In this document: piece after piece, positions 16,163 to 25,167 of the stretch
Layout: each line of letters opens with the position of its first letter
Position numbering within the stretch: the first letter of the stretch is position 1
From: Millisia brevis NBRC 105863
GTDB lineage: Bacteria > Actinomycetota > Actinomycetes > Mycobacteriales > Mycobacteriaceae
Assembly (NCBI RefSeq): GCF_001552615.1
Contig: NZ_BCRN01000001.1
Coordinates: forward strand, 186,001 to 250,000
Direction of reading: 5' to 3'
Length of the DNA stretch: 64,000 bases
The notes under the pieces: model-generated
Databases searched by the model: none
Told to the model about the DNA's origin: nothing
What the model saw: the letters and a program-made list of their open reading frames with translations, nothing else
Position numbers and translations under genes: made by a program

Positions 16163-17392
16163 CTAATCGCCGACGACATCTGCCGGGAAGCCCGCGACCA
16201 GCGCAAACCGGTCGTCCTCGCGCTGCACGGTCAACGTCGCCCCCAACGGGGCGAGCCGTTCGCGCAGCCCACTGATGCCGGATCCGCCGACGGCGGTCGG
16301 GTCCGCGGGATGCGCGCCGTCGTTGCGCACGATCAGGGTGCCCGCCCCGGCGGGGTCGCCGAGCCATTCGACGATCACCTCCTCGGCGTCGGCATGCCGC
16401 AGCACATTGGTGATCGCCTCGCGGATGACCCACCCGGCCGGCTCGTGCAGCCGTGCGGGCAGCGCGGCGAGGTCGCATCGGGATTGGATACCGGCCGACG
16501 CCAACAGGGAGGTCGCCCCGTCGAGTTCGGCCTGCAGGTCGGTCTCGCGATACCCGCGGGCGAGGGCGCGGGCCTCGCGCAGCGCCTCCTGCGCCGCCGA
16601 CCGCACCCGCAGCATCTCCTCCCCCGCCCGCTGCGCGTCCCGATCGGCGAGCCGGGCCGCCAGCTCCGAGCGCACGGCGATCGTCGACAGGTGGCGGCCG
16701 AGCACATCGTGCACGTCGCGGGAGAACCGCAGCCGTTCCTCGGCGACCGCCAACCGGCTCTGCACGCCGCGCGCCTCGTCGAGTTCCTGCACCACCCAGA
16801 GCACCCACAGCGATACCCGCAGGATGAACAGCAGGAAGACGTAGAACGCCACCCACACCAGCGCCGCGGCCGGATCGGCGTCCAACACCAGCGAACCCAC
16901 CGCGTAGAGGACGACGCCGGTCACGATGGCGAACCACTTCGGCATCGCGCCGACCACCCACGCGGCGCTGGTGAAGACGGTGCCCATCACGACGGTGGCC
17001 GGCACCTGCGGCAACGTCGATCCCCACGCCAACAGGACGAGAATCGCCACCCCGGTACCTATGAGCAGGCGTCGCGCGTCGGGTGCGTTCGGATCGACCC
17101 CGTTCGGGTGGGCGAGCGCGACGTGCACCCCCCACGTGCCGATCGCACCCATCACCGCGATCGTGACGACAACCGCCGCGATCGCGGCCGGCCCCTCGAA
17201 CGCAGCCGGGCTCGGCGAGAGCGCCCAGAGCAGGGCCAGCGACCATACCCCCAGGTAGAGCGACACCTTGGTGTACAGCTCGACCCGCTGCACATCGGTG
17301 CGCCGGGACCAGAAGCCGTTCCAGCGTGCCATCGAACGCGGATTCCTTCCGTGCCGTTCGTCGGGAGAATCTGTTCGGTCGATCGTAGGCAT
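16163..17392 (-). CDS. Two-component sensor histidine kinase (HisKA_3/DesK type)
   Basis: About 409 residues. Several N-terminal membrane segments (about 55-215) form the sensor; then the HisKA_3 dimerisation domain with the phospho-acceptor His in FSRDVHDVLGRHLSTIAVR, and a HATPase_c domain with REAITNVLRHADAEEV (N box) and GSGISGLRERLAPLGATL (G box). It signals to a NarL-type regulator, here 14830-15453. The ATG at 17392 has GGGAGG upstream. It follows the ABC permease gene by 93 bases on the same strand, the common arrangement where the kinase senses a substrate of the exporter. Confidence 0.9.
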   Translation of the reverse strand: MPTIDRTDSPDERHGRNPRSMARWNGFWSRRTDVQRVELYTKVSLYLGVWSLALLWALSPSPAAFEGPAAIAAVVVTIAVMGAIGTWGVHVALAHPNGVDPNAPDARRLLIGTGVAILVLLAWGSTLPQVPATVVMGTVFTSAAWVVGAMPKWFAIVTGVVLYAVGSLVLDADPAAALVWVAFYVFLLFILRVSLWVLWVVQELDEARGVQSRLAVAEERLRFSRDVHDVLGRHLSTIAVRSELAARLADRDAQRAGEEMLRVRSAAQEALREARALARGYRETDLQAELDGATSLLASAGIQSRCDLAALPARLHEPAGWVIREAITNVLRHADAEEVIVEWLGDPAGAGTLIVRNDGAHPADPTAVGGSGISGLRERLAPLGATLTVQREDDRFALVAGFPADVVGD

Positions 17393-17485
17393 CGGCGCCT
17401 CCCGTCGGGCGAAACGCGGCATCCGTCGAACCACTCGAGGTGATTCGACGGATGCCGTTGTAGGTCCGATCAGCTGCAGGTCCGA

Positions 17486-18304
17486 TCAGCCGCGCGGTTC
17501 CCAGCGCATCGACCGCTTGGTCAGCACCGCGGCGAGCACCAACCAGCCCACCAGCACCGCCAGCGGTCGACCGGCCTCGGTGAAGGTCTGCGCGAAGGTC
17601 AACGAGATACCGTCGAGGTCCTGGCCGAACCACGCGATCCGCACCAGCGCCTCGATCGCGGCGCCCGGCGTCAGCTCCAGGTACGGGTGCACCGACTCGG
17701 GGAAGACCGCCCGCAGCGAGCCGACGATCGCCAGCATGAGGATCGGCAGCGAGGTCACCCGCGCCGCTTCGGCATTGCGGGTCCACGCCGCGGTCCAGAA
17801 GGCGAGGCCGGCAAATGCGGTGGCGATCACCAGCACCGCGACCAGCAGCACGATCGGATTGGCCGGCAACGGCTGCCCGAAGGCCGGGGCGATCGCGACC
17901 GCCAGCAGCGAGACGATCAGCATCACCGCGATGCCGGGGATGGCGATCGAGGCGAGCAGGTCATTGTCGCTGCTCTCGCCGGAACGGAATCGCTTGAGCA
18001 CCAATTCGTCCCGACGGGTGACCGTCTGCGAGAGCATGTTGTAGTACACGGGGAAGAGCGCGGCGAGCAACAGCACGTTCGTCATGCTCATGATGCCGAA
18101 GGTGGTGTCCCCGCGATCACCGACCAGCAACCAGGCCAGCGGGATGAGCGGGAAGATGAAGGCGTAGGCCAGGGTCATGCGGTTCCTGGTCAGCAACAGC
18201 GCATTTGCCTTCGCCATGCCCGCGATACGCCGGACGCGGGAGCCCTGGCGGTGGTCACCGGCGTGGCGGGCCGGGGTCAGATCGACGGTGGGGGTGATGG
18301 CCAT
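17486..18304 (-). CDS. ABC-2 type exporter permease
   Basis: 272 residues with six predicted membrane segments, from MTLAYAFIFPLIPLAWLLV (about 43-61) to a final one near PLAVLVGWLVLAAVLT. This is the ABC2-membrane layout of drug, lantibiotic or lipid exporters. The ATG at 18304 has AGAGG 8 bases upstream and begins 3 bases after the ATPase stop, so the two genes are co-translated. It works with the ATPase at 18308-19303; the substrate is unknown. Confidence 0.88.
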   Translation of the reverse strand: MAITPTVDLTPARHAGDHRQGSRVRRIAGMAKANALLLTRNRMTLAYAFIFPLIPLAWLLVGDRGDTTFGIMSMTNVLLLAALFPVYYNMLSQTVTRRDELVLKRFRSGESSDNDLLASIAIPGIAVMLIVSLLAVAIAPAFGQPLPANPIVLLVAVLVIATAFAGLAFWTAAWTRNAEAARVTSLPILMLAIVGSLRAVFPESVHPYLELTPGAAIEALVRIAWFGQDLDGISLTFAQTFTEAGRPLAVLVGWLVLAAVLTKRSMRWEPRG

Positions 18305-18307
18305 GGT

Positions 18308-19303
18308 TCAGACCTCTTTCGAAGACGTGGGGGCCGCGCGACGGTCGTCGTCGCCGTCGGCGATCGCCAGGAAGACCGACTCGAGGCTCGCGGTGCGCGC
18401 GTCGAGGCCGTCGATGCGCACCCCCTCGTGCTGGGCCCATCCGAGCAGGGCGGTCAGGGATTCCTGCAGGTCGGTGGTGTGCAGGACGGTGCGCGGATCG
18501 GACAGGGATGCGGGGTCGACGGTGGCGCGCGGCAGGGCGGGCAATTCGCGGTGCAGCCGATCGAAGGTGATCGTGGAGGGGTGCCCCTCGGCGATCTCGC
18601 CGGCGGTGCCGCTGCGGACGATCCGCCCGGCGTGCATGATCTCGAGGCGATCGGCGAGGGCTTCGGCCTCGTCGAGGTAGTGGGTGGTCAGCAGCACGGT
18701 CGCCCCGGCGTCACGCAGGCCGCGCACCAAACGCCATACCTCCCTGCGGCTTTCCGGGTCGAGGCCGGTGGTCGGCTCGTCGAGCATCACCAGTTCCGGC
18801 CGGCCCATCAGCGTCAGGGCGAGGTCGAGGCGACGCTTCTCGCCGCCGGACAGGGCGCTGACCTTCACGTCGGCGCGGGCCCGCAGGTCGAGCATCTCGA
18901 GCGCCTCCTCGACCGGGCGCGGCGTGCTGAGCGTCGAATGCCACAGCCGGGCGGTCTCGACGACGGTCAGGTCACCGGAGAATCCGCTGGACTGCAACAG
19001 AACTCCGATCCGCCGCCGCACCTCGGCGCGGTCGGCGATCGGGTCGAGACCCAGCACCCGCACCTCGCCCTCGGTCGCACGGCCGAGCCCCTCGATCACC
19101 TCCAGGGTGGAGGTCTTGCCGGCGCCGTTGGTGCCGAGCAGGGCGGTGACGGTGCCCTCGGGAACGATCAGGTCCAGTCCGCGCACGGCTTCGAAAGCCT
19201 GTGCACCGGTGCCGTAACGACGACGCAGCCCGCGCACCGCGATGGCGGCGCCGGTGTGCTGCGAGGTCGCCTCGGGCGAGCGAGTCGCTTGTGTCGTATT
19301 CAT
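18308..19303 (-). CDS. ABC transporter ATP-binding protein (DrrA/CcmA-type)
   Basis: 331 residues. Walker A GTNGAGKTS, signature LSGGEKRRL, Walker B LVMLDEPTTGLDP and the switch His in LLTTHYLDEAE are all intact. The C-terminal extension is typical of DrrA-like exporters. It energises the permease encoded next. The 89-base gap before it, downstream of the LysR-type gene, should hold the operon promoter, and the operon continues into the permease and probably the kinase. Confidence 0.92.
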   Translation of the reverse strand: MNTTQATRSPEATSQHTGAAIAVRGLRRRYGTGAQAFEAVRGLDLIVPEGTVTALLGTNGAGKTSTLEVIEGLGRATEGEVRVLGLDPIADRAEVRRRIGVLLQSSGFSGDLTVVETARLWHSTLSTPRPVEEALEMLDLRARADVKVSALSGGEKRRLDLALTLMGRPELVMLDEPTTGLDPESRREVWRLVRGLRDAGATVLLTTHYLDEAEALADRLEIMHAGRIVRSGTAGEIAEGHPSTITFDRLHRELPALPRATVDPASLSDPRTVLHTTDLQESLTALLGWAQHEGVRIDGLDARTASLESVFLAIADGDDDRRAAPTSSKEV

Positions 19304-19392
19304 GGTTCCACTGTCGCGCCGAATCAGCCACGGCGGCAGGTCGATTCCTCACCGGTTCGCCGGCGCTTTTCACCGTTCGGGCATGACAAATG

Positions 19393-20280
19393 TCATCTGC
19401 CCGACCACACCGGGCGCTCGCCCGCCGCCGCGACCACCGCGTCGGTCAATCGATCCAGCAGTTCGGACCGCAGTTTCCACCGCTGCCAGTACAGCATCAC
19501 GTCGACGTGATCGTCCGGACCGAGACGTACCAGTCGGCCCGCGGCGAGATCCCGCTCGATCTGGCCGGCCATCCCCACCCCCCACCCGAGCCCGTGCCGG
19601 ATCGCGTGCAGGAAGGCGTCGTTGCCGGGCAGGTTGTGGGCCGGCGCGTCGGCGACCCCGTAGCGCTCGAGGATGCGGTGCTGCAGGTCGTCCTTGTCGT
19701 TGAAGCGGACCAGCGGCATCGCCGACCAGTCGATCCCGTCGGCGCCGCGGTACCGCGCCACCAACTCGGGGGTGGCGACCGCGAAGTATCGGAACGCGGT
19801 CAGCGGTCGGGTGGAACAGCCCTGGACGCCGATCGGCTCCGAGGTGACCGCGGCCAGCACGTCGCCGGCCCGCAGCAGCCGGGTCGAGTGTTCCTGGTCC
19901 TCCACCCGGACGTCGAGCAGCACATCGGACCAGTCGGCGACCGCGGTCAGCACGTCGCCGAACCAGGTGCTCAGCGAGTCCGCGTTCACGGCGATCGGGA
20001 CCACCGTGCGGCTGCCGGCGGGGCGGTCGGGACCGCGGATCTCGGCGAGCGCCTCGGCCGCCAGGAGGTGTTGCTGGCGGGAGAAGCGGATCAGCACCTC
20101 GCCGGCCGGGGTGGCCCGGCAGGGGGCCGCGCGCACCACCAGCACCTGTCCGATCTCGTTCTCCAACGCGCGGATGCGCTGACTGATCGCCGACGGGGTG
20201 ACCGCCAGCTGCGCGGCCGCGGCCTCGAACGTCCCGGTGTCGATCACCGCGGTCAACGCGGCCAGCCGATGCGGATCCAT
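19393..20280 (-). CDS. lysG: LysR-family regulator LysG/ArgP
   Basis: 295 residues. The N-terminal winged helix LAALTAVIDTGTFEAAAAQL...SAISQRIRALE is followed by the LysR substrate-binding domain. The RIRALE end of the DNA-binding helix and the genetic arrangement (divergent from lysE, 73-base gap) identify it as LysG/ArgP, which activates the exporter when Lys, Arg or His accumulate. A C-terminal region with DDHVDVMLYWQRWKLRSELLDRL matches this subfamily. ATG 20280 is the natural start. Confidence 0.92.
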   Translation of the reverse strand: MDPHRLAALTAVIDTGTFEAAAAQLAVTPSAISQRIRALENEIGQVLVVRAAPCRATPAGEVLIRFSRQQHLLAAEALAEIRGPDRPAGSRTVVPIAVNADSLSTWFGDVLTAVADWSDVLLDVRVEDQEHSTRLLRAGDVLAAVTSEPIGVQGCSTRPLTAFRYFAVATPELVARYRGADGIDWSAMPLVRFNDKDDLQHRILERYGVADAPAHNLPGNDAFLHAIRHGLGWGVGMAGQIERDLAAGRLVRLGPDDHVDVMLYWQRWKLRSELLDRLTDAVVAAAGERPVWSGR

Positions 20281-20353
20281 AATGAAGCAACTCTAATGGT
20301 TGTCAAGAATCATTCGTTGGCCTTAACAGACCGGCGACCCTAGCGTCGTTCCG

Positions 20354-20953
20354 GTGACGACGTACCTGGCCGGACTGGCCACCACTGCCGGATTGATCGT
20401 GGCCATCGGCGCCCAGAACGCCTGGGTGCTGCGTCTGGGCCTGATCCGCAACCACGTCGGCGTCGCCGTGGTGGTGTGCATCCTGGCCGACATCACGCTC
20501 GCGATGATCGGCATCGCCGGACTCGGATCGATGATCACCGCACGCCCGACCCTGCTCGAGGTGATCACCTGGGTCGGTGCGGCCTATCTGTGTTTCCTCG
20601 GCGTCGCCGCGTTCCGGCGGGCCGCCCGTCCGGACGCCCTCGACGCGGCGACCGGGGCCACGCACGGTCGGCGGGGGGTGCTGCTGGGCACGTTGGCGGT
20701 GACCCTGCTCAACCCGCACGTCTACCTCGACACCGTCGTCCTGATCGGTTCGCTGGCCGCCACCCACGGATCGGTCGGTCGGTGGATCTTCGGCGCCGGG
20801 GCGATCACCGCCAGCATCCTGTGGTTCACGGGCCTGGGCTTCGGCGCGGTGCGGGCGGCGCCCTGGCTCGCCCGGCCGACCACCTGGCGGATGATCGAAG
20901 CGGCGATCGGCCTGGTGATGTTCGGACTGGCCGCCATGCTGGTGATCGGCTGA
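20354..20953 (+). CDS. lysE: LysE-type basic amino acid exporter
   Basis: 199 residues with six membrane segments. The N-terminus GLIVAIGAQNAWVLRLGL carries the LysE signature GAQNA..LR, and LLNPHVYLDTVVLIGSL carries the conserved NPH.YLDT. It exports L-lysine and L-arginine to prevent toxic build-up. The start is GTG 20354; TAGCGT 7-8 bases upstream could be a -10 box for a leaderless message. It is controlled by the divergent lysG. Confidence 0.94.
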   Translation: MTTYLAGLATTAGLIVAIGAQNAWVLRLGLIRNHVGVAVVVCILADITLAMIGIAGLGSMITARPTLLEVITWVGAAYLCFLGVAAFRRAARPDALDAATGATHGRRGVLLGTLAVTLLNPHVYLDTVVLIGSLAATHGSVGRWIFGAGAITASILWFTGLGFGAVRAAPWLARPTTWRMIEAAIGLVMFGLAAMLVIG

Positions 20954-20972
20954 GCCCCGCGACCGGTCCGGG

Positions 20973-21845
20973 CTACTGCAGGATCGGCGCGAGGACCTCG
21001 CGCAACTGGATCGCGCGCACCGCGATGATCGTGACGATCAGGGCGGCGATCCCACCGACGACCGCCCAGCCGTAGGCCTGCTTCCGCAGGTAGAGGAAGC
21101 CCGCGGCGACGGCGGCGCCCGCGAGCAGGCCGCCGAGGTGCCCCCACAGCGAGATCCCCGGTACCGCGACGCTCAACCCGAAATTGAGCACCAACAGCAT
21201 GATCAGCGAACTCGGATTGCGACGCAGTCGCAGCACGACCAGCAGGGTCGCGCCGAACAGTCCGAAGACCGCTCCGGAGGCGCCCGCAGTCGCGCCCATC
21301 GGCTGCATCACCAGCACGGAGGCCGAACCGCCGAGCAACGACAGGAAGTAGATCGCCAGATATCTGGCGCGACCGAAGAAGACCTCACAGTCGCGACCGA
21401 AGATGAACAGCGCGAGCATATTCGCCAGCAGATGCAGCGGCCCGTAGTGCAGGAAGCCGCTCCCGATCAACCGTTCGAGATCGCCGTACCCGACCAACGG
21501 GCCGAAGAGGACCAGCCGGTCGAACAGCGTCGATCCGGAGGCGTTGTCGAAGAGGCTGCGCGACTGCACCGCGGTGATCGCGAAGATCGCCACATTGATC
21601 GCGATCAGCCCCATGGTGATCGGGGCTGCGGAGGCGCGGGTGGGGCCGGGGCGCTGTGGGGTGCGCACATCCGCGGGATCGGCGCGGATGCAGTCGAGGC
21701 ATTGATTGCCGACGGGCGCGGAACGCAGACACTCCGGGCAGGCCGGGCGGCCGCAGCGGACGCACGACAGGCCGGTGGCCCGATCCGGATGCCGGTAGCA
21801 CCCCGGGAGCTGCTGGTACGGCACCGGACCGGGCGGTTGGGTCAT
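20973..21845 (-). CDS. Rhomboid-family intramembrane serine protease with N-terminal zinc-binding motif
   Basis: 290 residues. An N-terminal B-box-like zinc region has paired ligands (Cys16, His19, Cys28, Cys31, Cys36, Cys39, Cys49, Cys52). The rhomboid domain follows with about six to seven membrane helices, the catalytic Ser190 in GASGAVFG and His236 in LWGHLGGLLAG. It cleaves membrane proteins within the bilayer; the substrate is unknown. It begins 1 base after the ppiA stop, so the two form an operon, which is a common pairing in mycolic-acid bacteria. Confidence 0.9.
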   Translation of the reverse strand: MTQPPGPVPYQQLPGCYRHPDRATGLSCVRCGRPACPECLRSAPVGNQCLDCIRADPADVRTPQRPGPTRASAAPITMGLIAINVAIFAITAVQSRSLFDNASGSTLFDRLVLFGPLVGYGDLERLIGSGFLHYGPLHLLANMLALFIFGRDCEVFFGRARYLAIYFLSLLGGSASVLVMQPMGATAGASGAVFGLFGATLLVVLRLRRNPSSLIMLLVLNFGLSVAVPGISLWGHLGGLLAGAAVAAGFLYLRKQAYGWAVVGGIAALIVTIIAVRAIQLREVLAPILQ

Positions 21846-21846
21846 A

Positions 21847-22371
21847 TCAGGCGATGGTGATCTTCTCGATCACGACCGGCTCGACCGGACGATCGCCGCG
21901 GCCGACCTTGGTCGACGAGATCGCGTCGACAACCTTGCGCGACTCGGCGTCGAGCACCTCACCGAAGATGGTGTGCTTGCGGTTGAGGTGCGGGGTCGGG
22001 CCGGTGGTGATGAAGAACTGCGAACCGTTGGTCGCCGGTCCGCGGTTGGCCATCGCGAGCAGGTACGGACGGTCGAAGCGCAGTTCCGGGTGGAACTCGT
22101 CGCCGAACTCGTAGCCGGGGCCACCCGCACCGGTGCCGGTCGGGTCGCCGCCCTGGATCATGAAGCCGTCGATGACGCGGTGGAAGATCGCGCCGTCGTA
22201 GAAGGGCCCGCTCTTACTGCCCGAGGCGTTCTCGGTGGTGTACGGCGCGGTGCCGTCCGCCAGTCCAACGAAGTTCTCGACCGTCTTCGGCGCGTGATTG
22301 CCGAAGAGGGAGACAACGATGTCGCCACGGTTGGTATGCAGGGTCGCTGTTCCGGTCTGGATGTCGGTCAC
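21847..22371 (-). CDS. ppiA: Peptidyl-prolyl cis-trans isomerase, cyclophilin type
   Basis: 174 residues of a cytoplasmic cyclophilin. Family motifs are [29 protein letters not shown] and GSQFFITT. It speeds proline isomerisation during protein folding. The start is GTG 22371. It is divergent from the CwsA-like gene at 22460 and followed by the rhomboid protease, matching the neighbourhood of ppiA near the origin in mycobacteria (ppiA divergent from cwsA). Confidence 0.94.
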   Translation of the reverse strand: MTDIQTGTATLHTNRGDIVVSLFGNHAPKTVENFVGLADGTAPYTTENASGSKSGPFYDGAIFHRVIDGFMIQGGDPTGTGAGGPGYEFGDEFHPELRFDRPYLLAMANRGPATNGSQFFITTGPTPHLNRKHTIFGEVLDAESRKVVDAISSTKVGRGDRPVEPVVIEKITIA

Positions 22372-22459
22372 CCGGCCATCGTGCCATGCGACCGCGGGCG
22401 GATCGACGACGCCCGCCGTGTCGGGACCGGTCGGCGAACTCTGGGCATAAGGTGAAGGT

Positions 22460-23368
22460 ATGACTACCTCGGAGACGCCGGGCGTCGAGGCGACCCCGGA
22501 CGACGATCACGGTTCCCAGAGCACCGGTCGGCAGGTCGCGAAGGCCGCCGCCGTCACGGCGTTCGCGTTGACCAAGGCCCCGCTGGTCGCCGGCTTCACC
22601 GCCGGACGGTCCGCCTTCCGCCTCGGTCGCGAGGTGATGGCCAAGCGCGCGGCCTCCCGTGGGGACACCAGCGGCAAGCTGTCGACCGGCACGGTCGTGG
22701 CGGTCGCCCTGGGTGCCACCGTGGTCGGTGTCGGCGTCGCCGCCGTCGTCCTCGCACGCCGCAACGAGCCCGCTCCGCCCGCCGCCGCGCCGCCGTCGCT
22801 GCGCGAGGTCGCCGGCACCGAGGTCTCGCTCAACGGCCACGGTCCGGCCGCCGCCACGGTGACCGCAGAGACCGCTGCCGACGAGACGCCGGTCGAGTCG
22901 CCCGTCGAGACGGCCGCTGCCGAGCCCGTGGTCGACGAGATCGTCACCGTCGAGGATCCGGACGCCGCGAGCCCCGCCGCCGAAGATGCCGCCGCCGAGG
23001 ATGTCGCGCAGGACGCCGCCGAGGCCGCTGCCGACGAAACCCTGCCGGTCGACGAGGCGCCCGTGGACGAGACCCCGATCGACGAGGCCCCCGCCGACGA
23101 GCCGCCGGCGGTCACCGAGGTCGCACCCGAGGTCGCCGAGGCGGAGTCGGTCGAGGTCACGGTGGACGAGCCCGCCGCGATCGAGGAGGCCCCCGAGGCT
23201 CCCGAAACCACCGATACCACCGCCGACCTCGATGCGGTCGACACCGAGGTCCTCGAGGCGGTCGACGCTCCGGTCACCACCCCGAACCCGGTGGTATCGA
23301 CCGACGAGGTCGGCGCCCTGCCGTCGACCAACGGTCTGCCGGCCGGTGCGGATCGCTCCGAAGGCTGA
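22460..23368 (+). CDS. CwsA-like membrane protein with long acidic C-terminal tail
   Basis: 302 residues. A basic N-terminal part ([20 protein letters not shown]...GREVMAKRA) leads to one strong membrane segment at about 75-97 ([20 protein letters not shown]) followed by [14 protein letters not shown]. This layout, and its position divergent from ppiA, match mycobacterial CwsA, which binds Wag31 and CrgA in polar growth and division. CwsA is only about 145 residues; here about 190 residues of Glu, Asp, Pro, Ala and Val repeats ([20 protein letters not shown]) follow. The assignment rests on synteny and topology, since sequence identity seems low. Confidence 0.6.
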   Translation: MTTSETPGVEATPDDDHGSQSTGRQVAKAAAVTAFALTKAPLVAGFTAGRSAFRLGREVMAKRAASRGDTSGKLSTGTVVAVALGATVVGVGVAAVVLARRNEPAPPAAAPPSLREVAGTEVSLNGHGPAAATVTAETAADETPVESPVETAAAEPVVDEIVTVEDPDAASPAAEDAAAEDVAQDAAEAAADETLPVDEAPVDETPIDEAPADEPPAVTEVAPEVAEAESVEVTVDEPAAIEEAPEAPETTDTTADLDAVDTEVLEAVDAPVTTPNPVVSTDEVGALPSTNGLPAGADRSEG

Positions 23369-23383
23369 TCCCGACCGATATCC

Positions 23384-23423
23384 AGGAATGGGCCCGTCCT
23401 TCGCGGAGGACGGGCCCATTCCT
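23384..23423. terminator. Strong bidirectional terminator hairpin
   Basis: AGGAATGGGCCCGTCCT-tcgcgg-AGGACGGGCCCATTCCT is a perfect 17-bp stem with a 6-base loop, between the convergent CwsA-like gene (stop 23368) and the GGDEF gene (stop 23454). No long U tract follows in either direction. Confidence 0.8.
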
Positions 23424-23453
23424 GTGTGGGTCGAGCGATGTGGGGCGGGTCGG

Positions 23454-24767
23454 TCAGTCGTTCGGGTGGCGATGCGGCTGCGGCGGGGCGTCGTTGAAGT
23501 AGACAACCGCGCTGCGGCCGACGGCCCGGGGCGAACGCCCCGACTCGAGGGCGGCCGGGCCGTTGCCCGGCGGGATGGCCCGGGGAGCCTGCGTGGTGGG
23601 ACGGGGTCCGGAACCGGCCGGGATCGACGGCTGGGCCAAGGGCCCGTCGACGGAGGATTCGACGGCCGCCGGCACGTCGGCGACCGGATGCCAGCCGCCC
23701 GATGCCTGCATCGACGTCTCCCTGCCGGGGGCGCGCTCGACGGGGACCCGATCCACGGCCGGACGCGGCTGCGGGAGCTGGTCGTCGACCGGACGCGGCG
23801 GCGGGAGTTGATCGTCGGCCGGACGCGGACGGGCCTGCGGATCGGCCTTCTTCGGGCGGCGCCGCTTGGCCCGGTAGAGCTCGGCGTCCGCGGCGCGATA
23901 GAGCTCGGCCCAACGCTGGACGGCGGTCAGGCAGACCGTTCCGGCGCTCCAGCCGGCGGCATGGGACTGCCGCAGCCGTTCGAGGACAACCTCGGCGTCG
24001 TGCTCGCGCACACCGGGCATGAACAGCACGAATTCGTCGCCGCCCAGGCGGCCGAGGACCTCACCGTTGCGCAACTGGGAGCGCCAGGCTTCGGCGACCC
24101 GGCTGAGCAGAACGTCGCCGGCGATATGCCCGAAACGGTCGTTGACCTGCTTGAAGTTGTCGAGGTCGATCACCGCCATCGTCACCGGCAGGGCGCGGGC
24201 GGAGTAGACCGGAAGCATCGATTCGACGGTCTGCTCGATCCCGAGGCGGTTCAACAGGCCGGTGAGCGGATCGTGCAGCGCCGAGTACCGCATGCGCCGG
24301 GCGAAGGCGCTGAACGCCTCGCAGGCGATCACGACGCCCATCGCGATCATCACGTAGACCACCCAGTGGGCCTGCGCCGGGGAAAGGAAGGCCGCGCCAA
24401 TGATTCCGGCGATAAGAATGGCTTCCCATATCCACGACATGCGCTCGGACCACGAGGCGCCGATGTGCATCGCGAGGAAGATCGCGGCCTGAGCGGCCAG
24501 AAGATTGGTGACGAAAAGGTCGTCGGTGGCGAAGACGAGCATGATCCCGACGATCGCCAGCACGGTTACCAGGCCGAGAACTCGGCGCGGAAGCGGCTTC
24601 GGCGTGAAATGGACGATGCCAATACCGACCAGTCCGACAACGGCAGACGCACCCAGCCAGACGCCTCCCGAGCCGCCGTTTCCGCCCAGGAAGCCGACAA
24701 AAGCGGCCGCATACAGGACGGTCGTTACGACAAAATAGGCAACCATGGCCGATGCAGCGTCGTCCAT
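23454..24767 (-). CDS. Membrane GGDEF diguanylate cyclase with proline-rich tail
   Basis: About 437 residues. Roughly five to six membrane helices (1-150), then a GGDEF domain: DPLTGLLNR at about 166-174, DLDNFKQVNDRFGH (201-214) and intact GGDEF (242-246). It should make cyclic di-GMP. The inhibitory I-site position reads RNGE instead of RxxD. After residue 302 a 135-residue Pro-rich tail contains repeats such as PRPADDQLPPPRPVDDQLPQ, likely disordered. The start at ATG 24767 is the first ATG before the membrane helix; ribosome-site support is weak and ATG at the VAYFVV segment is possible. It stands alone. Confidence 0.87.
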   Translation of the reverse strand: MDDAASAMVAYFVVTTVLYAAAFVGFLGGNGGSGGVWLGASAVVGLVGIGIVHFTPKPLPRRVLGLVTVLAIVGIMLVFATDDLFVTNLLAAQAAIFLAMHIGASWSERMSWIWEAILIAGIIGAAFLSPAQAHWVVYVMIAMGVVIACEAFSAFARRMRYSALHDPLTGLLNRLGIEQTVESMLPVYSARALPVTMAVIDLDNFKQVNDRFGHIAGDVLLSRVAEAWRSQLRNGEVLGRLGGDEFVLFMPGVREHDAEVVLERLRQSHAAGWSAGTVCLTAVQRWAELYRAADAELYRAKRRRPKKADPQARPRPADDQLPPPRPVDDQLPQPRPAVDRVPVERAPGRETSMQASGGWHPVADVPAAVESSVDGPLAQPSIPAGSGPRPTTQAPRAIPPGNGPAALESGRSPRAVGRSAVVYFNDAPPQPHRHPND

Positions 24768-25167
24768 CCACCGGCTCTTCACACCAAACAGTATTGCGCA
24801 AGGTATCGGACGGCGCCCCCGGCGGTGGGTATACGACGGAATAGCCGACCGTAGCGAACTGACCGACAGGGTTCCCCCCGGCAAACAACCAAATGGACGG
24901 TCTGCTTATTGAACTCTCAGGTTCCCGAGGACAATGGCACATTGATCTACATCGCCGCAGGCAGACGGCACGCGGGTTCAGCCGTATGCGACCCGACTCC
25001 GACGAACCGAAGGAATGGGTACCGACTGCCGCCACACCGACCGCCGGCGGACGCCGCGAATCCACTGCGGAATCGATAGCCAATCGGAACATCGGCCCAC
25101 CGATTCCTCCGCGCGCTGCCGCCCGTAGTGGACGAAACGGGCAGCACGGAGGCCCGGCCGCCGGGGC
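24768..25167. other. Intergenic region, nothing recognised
   Basis: About 400 bases between the GGDEF start and the SIMPL-protein stop. It should contain the GGDEF promoter (minus strand) and the end of the SIMPL transcript. A GC-rich imperfect hairpin at about 25151-25168 overlaps the SIMPL stop codon. No convincing gene on either strand. Confidence 0.4.
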
